Source: Proales similis
Lineage: Eukaryota > Rotifera > Eurotatoria > Ploima > Proalidae
Length of the DNA stretch: 64,000 nucleotides
NCBI GenBank assembly: GCA_019059635.1
Contig: JAGVRJ010000002.1
Span: forward strand, 2,852,001 to 2,916,000
Direction: 5' to 3'
The position numbers and the translations under genes were made by a program. The notes under the pieces are model-generated. The model made no database searches and was not told the DNA's origin. It saw nothing but the letters and a program-made list of their open reading frames with translations. Shown here piece after piece: positions 22,901 through 33,000 of this stretch (positions are counted from its first letter, which is position 1; every line of letters starts with the position of its first letter).

Positions 22901-23666
22901 CAATGCATCCAATTTGACCTCTCAACAACAAGCCAAACCCGAACCTCAAACAGCAGCAACAGCGCCATTAGCCAATCCAAACTCGAAATCTAGTCCCGCC
23001 TCGTCAGGCGAAGATGTTGCCAAAGCAAATGAGAAAAAGTCAAGTCCGAAATTCTTTTTGGACGACGATGACGACGATGCCAATCTGTCAGCAGAAGAGT
23101 CAGAAGAGCCATCCAAACAGGCAACTCTCAGTCAATCTAAAAGCGAACCAAAGCCCGAGCTGAAGCCATTTAAAACAAACGGCTCGGCGTCGTGGTCTTC
23201 GCTCAAGAATTTGGCCGAAGAAAAGAAAATTCAGCCTCCGCCCGCAGTAGACGACGCTTTTCAAAAGTACAAGAAAAAGCTTCTTGAGCAAGAGGAGCGT
23301 CAGAAAGAGCAAGAAAAGCTTCAACAACAACAGCAGCAGCAGCACAATCAGCCTCAAGCACAGCCAGAACCACCTCAGCCATTGTCTATTCAAACAGATG
23401 TCAAAAAGAATTCGCCCTCTCCACCTCCGTCTTCGGTGTCGCCGCCGGCCGAGACGGGCATCCTCTCGCCGGACACCGATTCGAACACATCGGCAGGCAA
23501 CGACGCTCCGCTTTCCGGCAACGACCTCAAACGCAACGTGTCAATTAAGGAAATGAGAGAACGCGAGAGACGCAAGCGCGAAGAAGCGGCCGGCCGAATA
23601 GACATAAACGAGCAGCAGAAGCTCATCAGCCAGTTTGAGCAGAACTTTGAGCGGTTGCCCCCCTAA
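19980..23666 (+). CDS. BRD4: BET double-bromodomain protein, long BRD4 / Fs(1)h-L type
   Basis: An intronless 1228-residue chromatin reader that binds acetylated histones and recruits P-TEFb. Bromodomain 1 (about residues 30-137) has the WPF shelf in [10 protein letters not shown] and the acetyl-lysine Asn in CYVYNKP. Bromodomain 2 (about 272-385) has [10 protein letters not shown] and CYVYNASD. Acidic, Lys-rich and Gln-rich linkers follow. The extraterminal domain spans about 742-810 and starts [20 protein letters not shown] Ser/acidic cluster lies at about 925-960. The C-terminus ([20 protein letters not shown] then [14 protein letters not shown]) resembles the P-TEFb-interacting end of BRD4 and long Fs(1)h, so this is the long type. 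Invertebrates usually have one BET gene, so BRD4 means the family, not strict orthology. Confidence 0.93.
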   Translation: MSRQQSSAGALGSVRQPAAQTARSTTNNQLKYMQQVVVKALWKHHFSWPFQRPVNAEALGLPDYHDIIKHPMDLGTVKQRLESNFYKSAQEAIADINLMFRNCYVYNKPGEDVVIMAQTLEKLFMQKLAVMPSEEQQQQPQAEPVSKPEPASAAPSSSTISSSSSNTSIPNGQTEATEPPTVDPPVTSSSASSSNPEKPTPTPIEPVADVDSTTDPQVNVTSEPVPVSESGLTPASNAIQTRRESNRKIKRPKFELELGEQDGPVTPTSKANSYQLKYCHQLLKELFSKRHLEYAWPFYKPVDVKGLGLTDYFDIIKQPMDMGTVRRKLEQREYANAQEFAADMRLIFSNCYVYNASDSDVVYMAKRLEEAFEIRFTKMPPPPSNLVVETEPSVAALKARRDSNQSAAASVRSGASLHSPNTPVKRKSDSPKTSKPVAVKTSTKKRKKGLEDSSAADDAGDEDEGEEAENENEDEDSDSDNSEYERQMRQLQEQLAAINNQLAMLTQRKKLKKQKKTKKSAPALAATKKAAKQALSTPQPVPPAVGAMLNREAPKSAPQPSKSQKRKQNQMNQFGQFASLTANHQPFMMGFSSPLMGGSADMPYGNGLDHSGTPIRTDAAPKKKSSAGRGLNQMPPQPSAQHLQMQHSHLLHQQFLFQQLQQQQQQQPKAKGRSKNAAHNANAAVAAVALAHMFAQNQAAAAAVGPMHQNQQPSSSASSTPMGTPQKKPRKSKPEPANEVHISDTPMSYEEKRQLSQDINKLPGERLGKVVQIIQAREPSLRDSNPDEIEIDFEKLKPSTLRELELYVNSVLHNDNRYQLFEAAEKPKKPRKPYTKRAKPAEGNLQESSINSTNEAPAQAVVSSADQAEKKEELERQLNAIKRELNCRTNVKKKKAGEQKQSTVSSTAKQDEAVKSPKESNVKSLSDSSSDSSSSEDEDNSSSSSSSSSSSSSSSSESESDTETKPNTQSNPKVNASNLTSQQQAKPEPQTAATAPLANPNSKSSPASSGEDVAKANEKKSSPKFFLDDDDDDANLSAEESEEPSKQATLSQSKSEPKPELKPFKTNGSASWSSLKNLAEEKKIQPPPAVDDAFQKYKKKLLEQEERQKEQEKLQQQQQQQHNQPQAQPEPPQPLSIQTDVKKNSPSPPPSSVSPPAETGILSPDTDSNTSAGNDAPLSGNDLKRNVSIKEMRERERRKREEAAGRIDINEQQKLISQFEQNFERLPP

Positions 23667-24831
23667 ACGTGTGCAAATGTGAGAATATTCTGTTTCTTCT
23701 TTCTGTTTCTTTTTTCGATGGAATTTCACCCCAACACACCCTCACATGGTTCGATTGTGTTTGATTGATTGTTCGTACGCTGACTGGTTTGTTGTTGTTG
23801 TTGTTTGTACATCGCTCGTCGTTCGCTTTTAATTTAACTTATGAACATTCTAATACCATGTCTGTTTTAAATGTTCTCTACCACATGAAGGGCTCACAAG
23901 TCCGTTCGCGAGCAAAAAATTGTACATGTACACCTGCGGTGGCGGCGTTGGCAGCGGAGGCGGTAATTGGCTGTTTGTCAGAGGCATTTGCGGTAATGAG
24001 ATTGCGTTTGCTCCATCTGCCCGCCGGCCTCCTTTTCCCTCATCTCTCTTTCCGTATGTCTAAAAATCAACTTTTTCCTTTTGCCTTTGTTTTCTTCGCT
24101 TGTTTCCATTCATTTTCGTCATTCGTCGTGTGTCCCACTTTCACATTGGCCCCGCAAGGTGTGCCCAATCCTGAGTGAAAGTCTGTCAAGCCAGACCGAC
24201 TCAAACCCGCCAAGTCAACGGATCGGATGGTCTCAATAGAGGGTCGCCTCACGACAGCTCTACGCCTTAGTTCTTCTTTTTTGTTCACTTTCTCATTTGT
24301 TTCTTCTTATTTTGTTTCGTATCACGTTCTCTTTTTGTTTTCCTCTTTTAACTCCTCTGATTTGGAGCTTTATATACAAATATATAACTCTCTTCGTACT
24401 CTCTCTCTCTCTCTTCTGTCTATCACTATTACACGACAACTAAAAAATCTAAAACCAAACTCAAAGCGTTTAATTCCCTCCCGAAAGTCGGCAGTTGTCT
24501 GCGCAACTTGCAAGTGCATTGTTAGGACAGCGCATGTGATCAGGGTTTGAGGGACTTGAAATTCGTTTATTGATTTCTATTTGAAATGTTCAAAATAATA
24601 ATATATATTGACATGATAGTTACTGGGCTAAAGACTGAGACAATTGAAATATAATTCTTAAGCTAAAACTGCAGAAATAAACAACGCGACGACTACTAGA
24701 TCTAGGCTGCGGTGGAGTGAAAATACAAAAACGTCAACATAAATCGTTTTCAATCAAGAAATAATATCAAGTGAACGAAGTGCGTTTGAGAACCGATCGT
24801 CGGACAGGCTTTACCTTAAATGAGGGAATAT
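23667..24831. other. Convergent 3' region between the BET gene and the LRR gene
   Basis: This 1.17 kb gap should hold the 3' UTRs of two converging genes. It is T-rich with CT runs near 24400-24415. The 23765-24178 and 24227-24550 frames are low-complexity translations of T-rich DNA, and I do not call them genes. Confidence 0.5.
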
Positions 24832-26032
24832 TTAAGCATTTTGCTCCAGGCTAGTGTAAATACGCGTGTCGGGTCTAGCCTCTTTTTGTTGTTGCTGCGC
24901 CTGCTGCCTGCTGACGAGTGCTTGCTCACTCAGTTTGGCGTTCTGGCACCAACAGCAAAGCAGCACCAGAACCAGTATCAGAACCAGAGATAAAAGTAGT
25001 GCAATACACATGTCACTCAGATTTCCCTGAGCTAGTCGGCTTGCGCAGTTGGCGTCCATTGCCTCAAAGCCGCAACGAGCGGACAAGTCCTCGCGAGTCA
25101 AGTTCGGAAACTGCCTTCCCTGATAGTACTTGGGCGACGCACAAGTGGCGTTCACCGCATATTTCATGTACCTGTTCAAATAGAACAGGTCGCAATCGCA
25201 GTTTATCGGATTGTTGTTCAGATCAATGCTGGCCGGCCTGTGCTGGCGAGCAGTGGCACTTGTCTGCAAGTTGCGCAATTCACAAGCGTCGACATCTCTC
25301 AGATCGTTGTAGCCCAGCAGCAGTTCGTTCACATCGTTCAAGCCGGCTAGAGCGCCTGCGGGCAGGTACTGCATGCTATTTCTGGACAAATCCAAAGTTC
25401 GAAGATGTTTGTTGTTCGCCAAGTTGTTTGCGCTGAGAACAATGTTGTTGTCGGCCAAATTCAAATACTGCAGCGACTGCAGGCTGGCTAATGCGCCGGC
25501 GTCGATTCGTCTTAATTTGTTCTCGCTGAGGTCTAGACTCTCCAAATACAGAGAGAAGCTCTGCTCATTAAATGCGTCCAGATCGACGTTCTTTAGACCC
25601 AAATTGCGCATGAAGAGCGACTTGACGCGGAAGTTCTCAAACAGACTCTTGCTCAGTGTTTGGTATCGAGCTTCGTTGGGAAATGCGTTGCTGTAGAATT
25701 CGAATTTGTATATGTTCACCACTGTGCTGGTGCGAGGTATAATTAGACGGTATCGAACCGGATCGGTGGCCGCGTCCACAAACTTAATCCAGTCGCATTT
25801 CAATTCGATCACATTGAAATGACCCTCGTTGGTTTCAATTGATTTTTGCTCGCATATGCGCCTGTTCACAAAATACTCGTGCGGTGTGTTGTTGGCGTAC
25901 GCTGATTGAGCAAACAGTCAAAGAAGAAATGAAGGCGAATCATTGAGAAAACTTGAATAAAGTAAAATGAAACAACAAAAACAAATGCTTACCGATTCCA
26001 AGACCGATGAGCAGAAGAAAAAGTTTAGACAT
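24832..26032 (-). CDS. Orphan leucine-rich-repeat type I membrane protein
   Basis: Two exons give a secreted-then-anchored protein of about 370 residues. Exon 1 starts at 26032 and encodes the signal peptide MSKLFLLLIGLGIA. An intron follows, with a GTAAGC donor next to about 25993 and an acceptor near 25902. Exon 2 continues YANNTPHEYF and a Cys-bearing cap. LRRs then occupy roughly residues 100-235, for example LESLDLSENKLRRID, LQYLNLADNNI and LRTLDLSRNSMQYLP. An LRR C-terminal cap follows, with NPINCDCDLFYLNRYM and later Cys residues. One transmembrane helix (IALLLSLVLILVLVLLC) precedes a short Gln/Lys-rich cytoplasmic tail. I do not recognise an ortholog. The layout suggests a cell-surface adhesion or recognition protein. 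Confidence 0.82.
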
Positions 26033-26525
26033 GGCTAAATTGGGCGCGAGATAAGAACTGCCTTCTAAATAAATACGATTGTGCAAATGGAGCGTTGTCT
26101 AGTTAGCTTTAAATGTCAAGCAGTAGAGTAGCGCCTCAGAGCACGAGCCGCGCGGCTCGAGTAAAATCCGACAGAAGACAGAAGGCCGCTTACATAAACA
26201 ACACGCTCGAAGACGATCGCTGAGCACAAACAGCGATGAGCACTGCCAGCCTACAAGCTTAATATAATTACCATCAGCACCCAACAGGTTTTCGCATGGG
26301 CCTTTTCAATCTCTCAATACAAGACTGACTCTGATCGAATGATGCTCGGTGCTCAAGTCAGCACTCTGTACCTAATTGTGAGCAATATAACACCGCCAAA
26401 TCGAATTTGTGTGTTAAATGTGTGTTTTCTGGTTAAGCTCAGTTTTTTGTTCGCATTCACAACTGGTACCAGTACTCGGGAAACTTATACGCAAAATGTG
26501 TGTTCGATGTGTATTGGTGTGTGTT

Positions 26526-26543
26526 TGTGTGTGTGTGTGTGTG
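26526..26543. repeat. (GT)n microsatellite
   Basis: A GT run with further interrupted GT blocks to about 26564. Simple sequence repeat. Confidence 0.85.
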
Positions 26544-26911
26544 CTTTGGGCTTGTGTGTGTGTGCACATCTTGGCGTTATTGGAAACACGCTCGCTCAGA
26601 AATTAGCGCATAGCACGATTGCTGTGATTGAAAATAGAGTAAATGAGAACATTCGATCCGCTAAAAAATGGTTGTCAGAAGCCCGCTTGACTGCTTGCTG
26701 CTGCCATTGCCATTGTGTGCGTGTGTGCCCTTTTTTCACAGAAAATCGATTTTTACAAATATATAAAAATTATGAAGATGTTCGAAAAATGAAAGAATCC
26801 AGCAGTGATGAAATGCATTGCATGAATACGAGCAGCTTTCTGAAACGCGGATAAAGATGCGGAGGACAAAGCTCGAGAGCTATAGCATGCTTCATACAGA
26901 GAGCCAGAAAT

Positions 26912-26934
26912 AGAGAGAGAGAGAGAGAGAGAGA
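26912..26934. repeat. (GA)n microsatellite
   Basis: An uninterrupted GA run of about 22 nt upstream of the LRR gene. Confidence 0.85.
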
Positions 26935-27376
26935 CTGAGAAGGGGGAGGGAAAGGCAAACGCATTGAGGAATAGTAGAATCAAGTGTGAGACGTTTTCGA
27001 CTAAATAATTAATGATCGGTCGCTGTTCGAACCACTTCGCTCGCGTTCATAATCAACGGCATCAAAGCCAGTGTGCCCAGAAAAGAGAATAGAGAGAAGA
27101 AAATATGAAGAGAAAATCAATTTTCATGGCGATGAAGAGATGTGATATCTTATGTAATTATTTTTAAGCTTCAGGCCGAAATTATGTAAAGGCCGCAATT
27201 TTTTTTTTCTCTCACATTGGCACATCTGCGAGGCCAACAAAGAGAGCCTCCAGTCGCACTTCATTTCGCTCATAATCGAGTAGACTTTATTTATTTATCC
27301 GGACGTCAACAACTGATTTCTGATTAAATAGTTTATACTTTGGGGGAAAAGAGTTGTAAATAGGCAAAATTTGCTT

Positions 27377-27433
27377 CTGCTGCTGCTGCTGCTGCAACTG
27401 TGATGGTTTTGACTGTTGTTGTTGTTGTTGTTC
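27377..27433. repeat. CTG and GTT trinucleotide repeats
   Basis: A CTG run (27377-27395) and a GTT run (27414-27433) lie close together in non-coding DNA. Confidence 0.8.
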
Positions 27434-28423
27434 TTGTGATTTTTGCTCTTATTTTTTCTTGCTCTTGTTGGCTCAAGTCTTAAATAAAGAAGAACAGAAA
27501 GCGGAGAGGAGAAGGGCTAGAGGAAGAAAAAAGAGAAGCAAAACAGAATGAGGCAAATCTCTCGATTCCTTCCTCTCGTTTGAAGACGGCTTGTGATGAG
27601 CGCTGCGACCGCGTTCATTTAAATTCATCATGGGCATCACCCGACTCGGGTTTTGGCATTACATAAAATCATAATAGCTATCGAATCAAGACGATTTTAT
27701 GTCCGCGTGCGATCTCAAGCATAGACGAAAACGTCGAACACGACGACTGCTTTCGCTTTTTTCCTCTCCTTTTTGCTCGACGCTTTATACGTCTAAAATA
27801 AACTATAATAATGATGACGACGATGATTAAAAAGGCCTGCTCTAACTTGAAATATCATGATCGAATCTGATACGCGCGTTGGACCTGCTTGGGACGCCAA
27901 ATTTCGAATTTGCCGAGTCAAGCATGCAACTCTTGGGCCAAGTTCGGATTCTTTATTTTCTCTCCCTGACTCTTTCTCTTACACGCACACTGTGCAACTG
28001 ACAAGCTGCAGTAAAATTAAATTCTCTGCTTCGATTTGGAGATTAGCTTCCGCGCCTAATTATCGTTTCGATGGTATGCAACTCTCGCATACTTCATGTA
28101 TTCATTCAGGCGTTTAGTGTTTGCTAATTTGTTTTCGCTGCTACTGTTCTTGTTGTTATTGTTGTTTGCTCTGCTCGTTAGCTTCTACAACTTAACTCAT
28201 CCATTTTCTAGTTTCTATTCTTCTATCAGTTAATGGTGATCACATACACATGCCCTTTTCTCTTTCTCTTGGCGTCCTCTCTCTCTCTCTCTTCTCTTTC
28301 ATTTTCATTTTATCAAAATGCGTCTTTTTTTATTTTCTCGCAGCTAGCGTCAATCATGATTGGGCAACAGAAACAGGGTTTGGCTTGCTGATTTATTTCG
28401 GCGTTTGTTTAAACATTTTCTTT

Positions 28424-29343
28424 TCATATAACGTGAGTGATTTCAGCGTCAGTCGAGCGACTCGTCTGATCGAGATCAGATCGGCTGTTTGCATTTGCAC
28501 TAAATGCGTTGTTGGCGGCTACCGAGCTCACTGTCGGAAGTGTCATGCGCTTATCCGGCTGCGTTTTTTTCTTTATCACTTGCAGGATGAGAATGGTAAT
28601 CGAGACGATGATGGTGAGGACGGCAACAAAGCCGAAAAACTACTCCATGCTCATTAAAAGTCAGTCGGGGAGAATGTGAAAACTTATACTAACCGCAGCC
28701 GCTCCGAAAGCTGCCGAATTGACAGCTGCTGAGACTTGGCTGCCGTATTTCGACTTCAGTTCGCCCTCTCTCACTGCAGCCGCAATTGAGACTGCGAAAA
28801 GTGATATGGCGAAGAAGATGTCAAGCGAAAATATCTCGAGTGCGAAAATTTCAGTTGATTCAACTCATTGCAACAAACTGAAAGCAATATTTACAATTTT
28901 CCTCGTCGGCACTTTCTTGAGTTTCTCCAAATTGAGCACATTGGACAGATAGAGAAGCAGCACGACAAGGTTAAAGACGCAGGCCGAAATTGAAAATACA
29001 AGATAAGCGGTGCGAGTCGTGGCCAGGGACTGGTATCTCGAGCTGAAGAGTCGTGCATTTCTTGGCACCACAGCTGCAGCAATCAATCCGCCGAGAAGAG
29101 AAACCTTTCAGACAAACGCTCATTAGACAGTTGCATTAATCATCCGAGTGTAACTCTTACGGTGCGAATGCATCTCAAAACTCCCTGCACAGAGATTAAG
29201 TACGACTTGTTGAACTTGATTCGATTTTCCGCATTTGACTGGCGATCTGATGGCGCAGAGCCATGGCCAGGGCTCTGGCGAGCTGATGGCCGTGGCGAAA
29301 TCTTCTGAATCGCAATGAACTCAGATTGGCCCGGCTCAGCCAT
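28424..29343 (-). CDS. MARVEL-type four-transmembrane protein
   Basis: Four exons, all joined in phase 0, encode a protein of roughly 240 residues. Exon 1 has a Ser/Pro/Arg-rich cytoplasmic N-terminus and SYLISVQGVLRCIRT. Exon 2 has helix 1 (VSLLGGLIAAAVVP) and helix 2 (AYLVFSISACVFNLVVLLLYL). Exon 3 has helix 3 (DIFFAISLFAVSIAAAV). Exon 4 has helix 4 (FFGFVAVLTIIVSITILIL) and a polar tail ending at 28424. The spacing is that of MARVEL proteins (CMTM, MAL, synaptogyrin and relatives), which act in membrane apposition and vesicle traffic. I cannot assign a subfamily. Introns are short, for example a 60 nt intron with a GTAAAT donor near 28890. It diverges from the RRM-Tudor gene. Confidence 0.75.
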
Positions 29344-30075
29344 GATAAGTCTCCTGGTGGCTCAAGATGTGCAGTGGGTCCAGGCTTGAAAAAGCTCAGT
29401 TGAGCAAGTTAGATGGGGTGAGATTGTGCGCAGCCGCAATCGAACCGCGTCGGGCTTCTGATTGCATGTGCTCACTCAAGCATAGCCGCATGATGAGTCA
29501 TTGCTCTTTATAAATAGCCTCCAGGGCTGGTTTCACAACCCTCCACTCTTGTCGAGACTGGTGCATCGTCACCTTTCTAAATTTACTCTCAACTAAAAAA
29601 AGAGAAAGAGAAGAAAGACATTTGTGAAATGATTTAAAGATCTTTTGATTGCTAGCAATTTGGGCGGTCGAAATTTTCAGGGCAGGCGGGCAAATGAGAA
29701 AAAGTATCGAGCAGCGGCTGTGGCTTCGTTCTAGTCGCAGTCTTTGGTAACGGTCGAAAAGAAGGAGGGGCTGCGGTTAAGCGATTTTCCGGCTACGAAA
29801 TTTCGTTGCAAATTAAAAGACTAAATAGAAACAACACTTGCAAAACAAAGTGAAGGTCGTGTATGAAGAAGCAAGCGAACACGAATAGCAGGGCTTGGCT
29901 CATCCTATTTCTAAAAACGGGTTCGCTTCTCTGTTCGGTCAGGCCGGCGAGAATCATTTGAATCGAAGCAGAATAATTAATGAACGATGAATAGAACTCA
30001 CTTCAAAGAGAACACGTGTACCATCTCTCCTCGATCTTGTTGTTCCGCCTAGTTTAGATTCGATTCGAGTCAGCA
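29344..30075. promoter_or_regulatory. Divergent MARVEL / RRM-Tudor intergenic region
   Basis: 732 bp between two divergent starts. Purine-rich near 29595-29610. No coding sequence or TATA box that I would defend. Confidence 0.45.
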
Positions 30076-33000
30076 ATGTTCCAAACCAGTGGCAGCATCC
30101 CTTCAAGAAACGTTCCGTAATCTTTTTTTCTCTAAGACTTAAGCTTGGCGCTCCCTCAACTTGTTGTTAACCTTTAATTGCGTTTATTTGTACTCAGAGA
30201 GCGCAATAACGATTTGTTTGTGTCCGGAATCCCTCTGGACTTGACAAATGTAAGTGCTGATCTGCTGCTTGATTAAATCGACCAACACAATCAAATAATT
30301 TGCAGGATGGCCTTTGTAATTTATTTTCCCGCGCCGGTGCAGTCGAAATGGTCAAAATCATTCCAGCCAGAAACCCTCAGCACGACAGCACCTACGGGTG
30401 AGAGAGCACTATCCCAATCTCGTGCGATTCAATTTTAGTAAATTTGGAAATTGTCAAGTTTTGTGCGATTTTCCAACATGGCTGATGCAGCCGCCGCGAT
30501 TGAGATACTCAACAACTACGTAATCGGCGGCAAAAGATTGTCAGTTCGCTTTTCAGAGCAAAGAAACGAATTGAGTACGGGCAGAAGCGAACCGCGCCCA
30601 GTCAGCGCCGGCGGCGACGATGAGGACAGCTGGCAAACGGTCGATAGAAACTCTTTGATGCGAAGGTCTCGCCTCAGCACAGAGAGCGTGAGAAGTTCAG
30701 TTCGTGATCTGTCCGAGAGTCGTCAGTCAATATCGTCCGTAACGAGTCGTGAGTAAAACCGATAAAACCGTCCGTCCTGTGAGCTCATTTGATTTGAGAT
30801 AGGCGAAGACTCTTCTGCTCGCCAAACGAGCCGGTCCGCGAGCAAAACGATTTCGAACAAAGGAGAGTACGACGACGAATCCGGGTAAGTTTCAAAACAG
30901 TTCAATCTGACTTGGCCAGTTAAAGACAAAACGAAAATGCAGATGGGTCGAAATGAGCACAGGAAAGAAGTCTTTGAGGGACTTGAATAACAATCCAGAT
31001 CGAAAACAGCAGCCGAGTGACAAAGGGCCTCAGCTGCAAATCGGCGACCAGTTCAAAGTTCGCATGGTTAGCGTCGAATCGCCGGCCAAGTTTACCATTG
31101 AGCTGTTGGCTCCTGCTTCTTCATCACCATCGTTATCTGAAGGCAGCGAGCAAAGCAGGTAGTGTCTCCCGACTGGACTCATTCGGAAAGAGTGAATTCA
31201 AGGATATATTGATCAAAGATCGGCTGCTTGCGGTTCAAAGATAAACTGCCGCCTGGCCGGCCTGGTTCCATATGAACAAGATTGGAGCGAAGATTCGATC
31301 GAAACTCTGCAACAAATGATCCATTGTGAGTTGAATAGATCGTCCACTAGCATTGGCTAATTTAACGCTCAAATCAAGGTCGTCATGAGATTGAGCTGAT
31401 TGCCAAAATTGTGGGCGTCGAGCCGAAACGAACAGGCAGCCAAGAGCCAACCTATGACATTGATATGCTGTTTGAGTGCGAAGACTCGGTGTGCGGTTAC
31501 TATGTGGAAAATTTATTGGCCAGAAAAGCGGTAAGAGAATTAAAAGCTATTTTGACTTGACCTATCGAGCAGCGAACTCGACCACCACGTCACCTTTCTC
31601 TCTTTCTGTCTGTTCCTCTTTTCTTTTTCTCCTTTTGCCGCCCGTGTTTGCTCCATTCACTTACATTGTGCCATGTCTCTATCAACGAACAGACAAACTC
31701 AGAGCAGCCGAGCAGCGAGCACCAGTCGGCCAGCGGCGAACTGACAACAATTAAAGACGAAGCGGTCAACGCGGCTACTGCTGCTACAGATGATGATGGC
31801 GACAACGACGATTTTGAGTTCAATCTACATAGTGTCTCGATGGTGAATTTGGCTCGAGTTCAAGAGCACAACGACGCTCTCGTGTCGTACATGTCGGCTA
31901 GCAAACGCGGCAAGCTGTTCAGCTCGTGCTTTAAAATTTGGAAGCGTCGCGATCTAAAGCCTACGCTCCAAGCATACAAATGCGGTCAAGTCACTTCGTT
32001 TGAAATATCGCACATAAACGACTCTAAATGCTTTTACGCCCTGCCAAGCTCTCGACTTGACGACTTGCGCCATATGCAGGAATGCTTGCAGCGATACGCC
32101 CAAGTGCTAATCGCCGATGCCGATCTACACCAGCAGCTCTACGCCTATCAAACGAACGTGAACCTCACCGACCTGGCTCTGGCCAGATGCGGCGACGGCC
32201 AGTGGAAGCGAGCAGTGCTCATCGAAAGAGTAAACACGTCCGAGTTTGAAGACAGTGACGACAGTGATTCGTTCGATTTCGGCGACGAGCCCGTTGCCGA
32301 GTGCAACTGCTTCTTACGCTTCTTGCTGCTCGACTACGGCAGCGAGGAGATGATTTACAGCAGCGCGCGACCGAGCAGCAAGCCACTGGCCGTGCTGCCC
32401 ATGAACGAAAAGCTCGTTCAGATCGGCCCGTTTGCACTCAAGTGCTCAATGGATCGATCAATACTCAACTCAAGCAACAGGTCGGATTCGAGCCGCAGCT
32501 CTGCCTTCGAGCATCAGTTCAAGCATGTTCTTTCAAATCGAGTGGTCAACATGCGTCTACTTCAGACCGTGGTTGTCAAGAACGAGTTGGAGGCCGTCGT
32601 TGACATTTTCTTCAACGCCGACGATTCAGTTCTATTCAACGCGTCAAATTGCGCACAATACTTACTTGAGAGAAGCTCACCATCGCCGCTCGAGGTGTTT
32701 ATCATTTTATCCAGAAAAGAAACTTTCACTCAACTCGCTCACGTTTGGACTCTCTTCTCGTTCCAAACATTCTCGTTGACATTTCTCACCAAAGAAAAGC
32801 GAGTTCGAACCGTTTCGCTGCTTTTCACTTTCTATTTAAGAATTTTAACAGAAAACCTCTCTAATCGAGCGTTTGGTTTAGACGGACGTGGGCAAATCGG
32901 CTGCTGCGCCTCTTGAAAAGCGCGCAATCGGTGATCTGATTAGAAAGCCAGCAGAACCAAGTCAACAGCCGCAGTCGACCAAGTCGGTCGACGCCGCACC

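Larger units (their letters stand above)
26033..28423. other. 2.4 kb non-coding region upstream of the LRR gene, rich in simple repeats
   Basis: It lies between the LRR start and the 3' end of the MARVEL gene, both on minus. It contains a GT microsatellite (26526-26543), a GA run (26912-26934), CTG (27377-27395) and GTT (27414-27433) repeats, and a CT run (28277-28292). The frame 26339-26854 runs through the GT repeat and is not a gene. No RNA gene was recognised. Confidence 0.5.

Noticed and set aside
23765-24178. 137-residue open frame with a signal-like N-terminus
   Set aside because: Lies in the T-rich 3' flank of the BET gene, has no similarity I recognise and no supporting splice or context.
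26339-26854. 171-residue open frame on plus
   Set aside because: It runs through a GT microsatellite (CVCVCV pattern) and has no domain; an artefact of the repeat.
27015-27040. Possible tRNA B box (GTTCGAACC)
   Set aside because: No A box at the right distance and no cloverleaf could be drawn.
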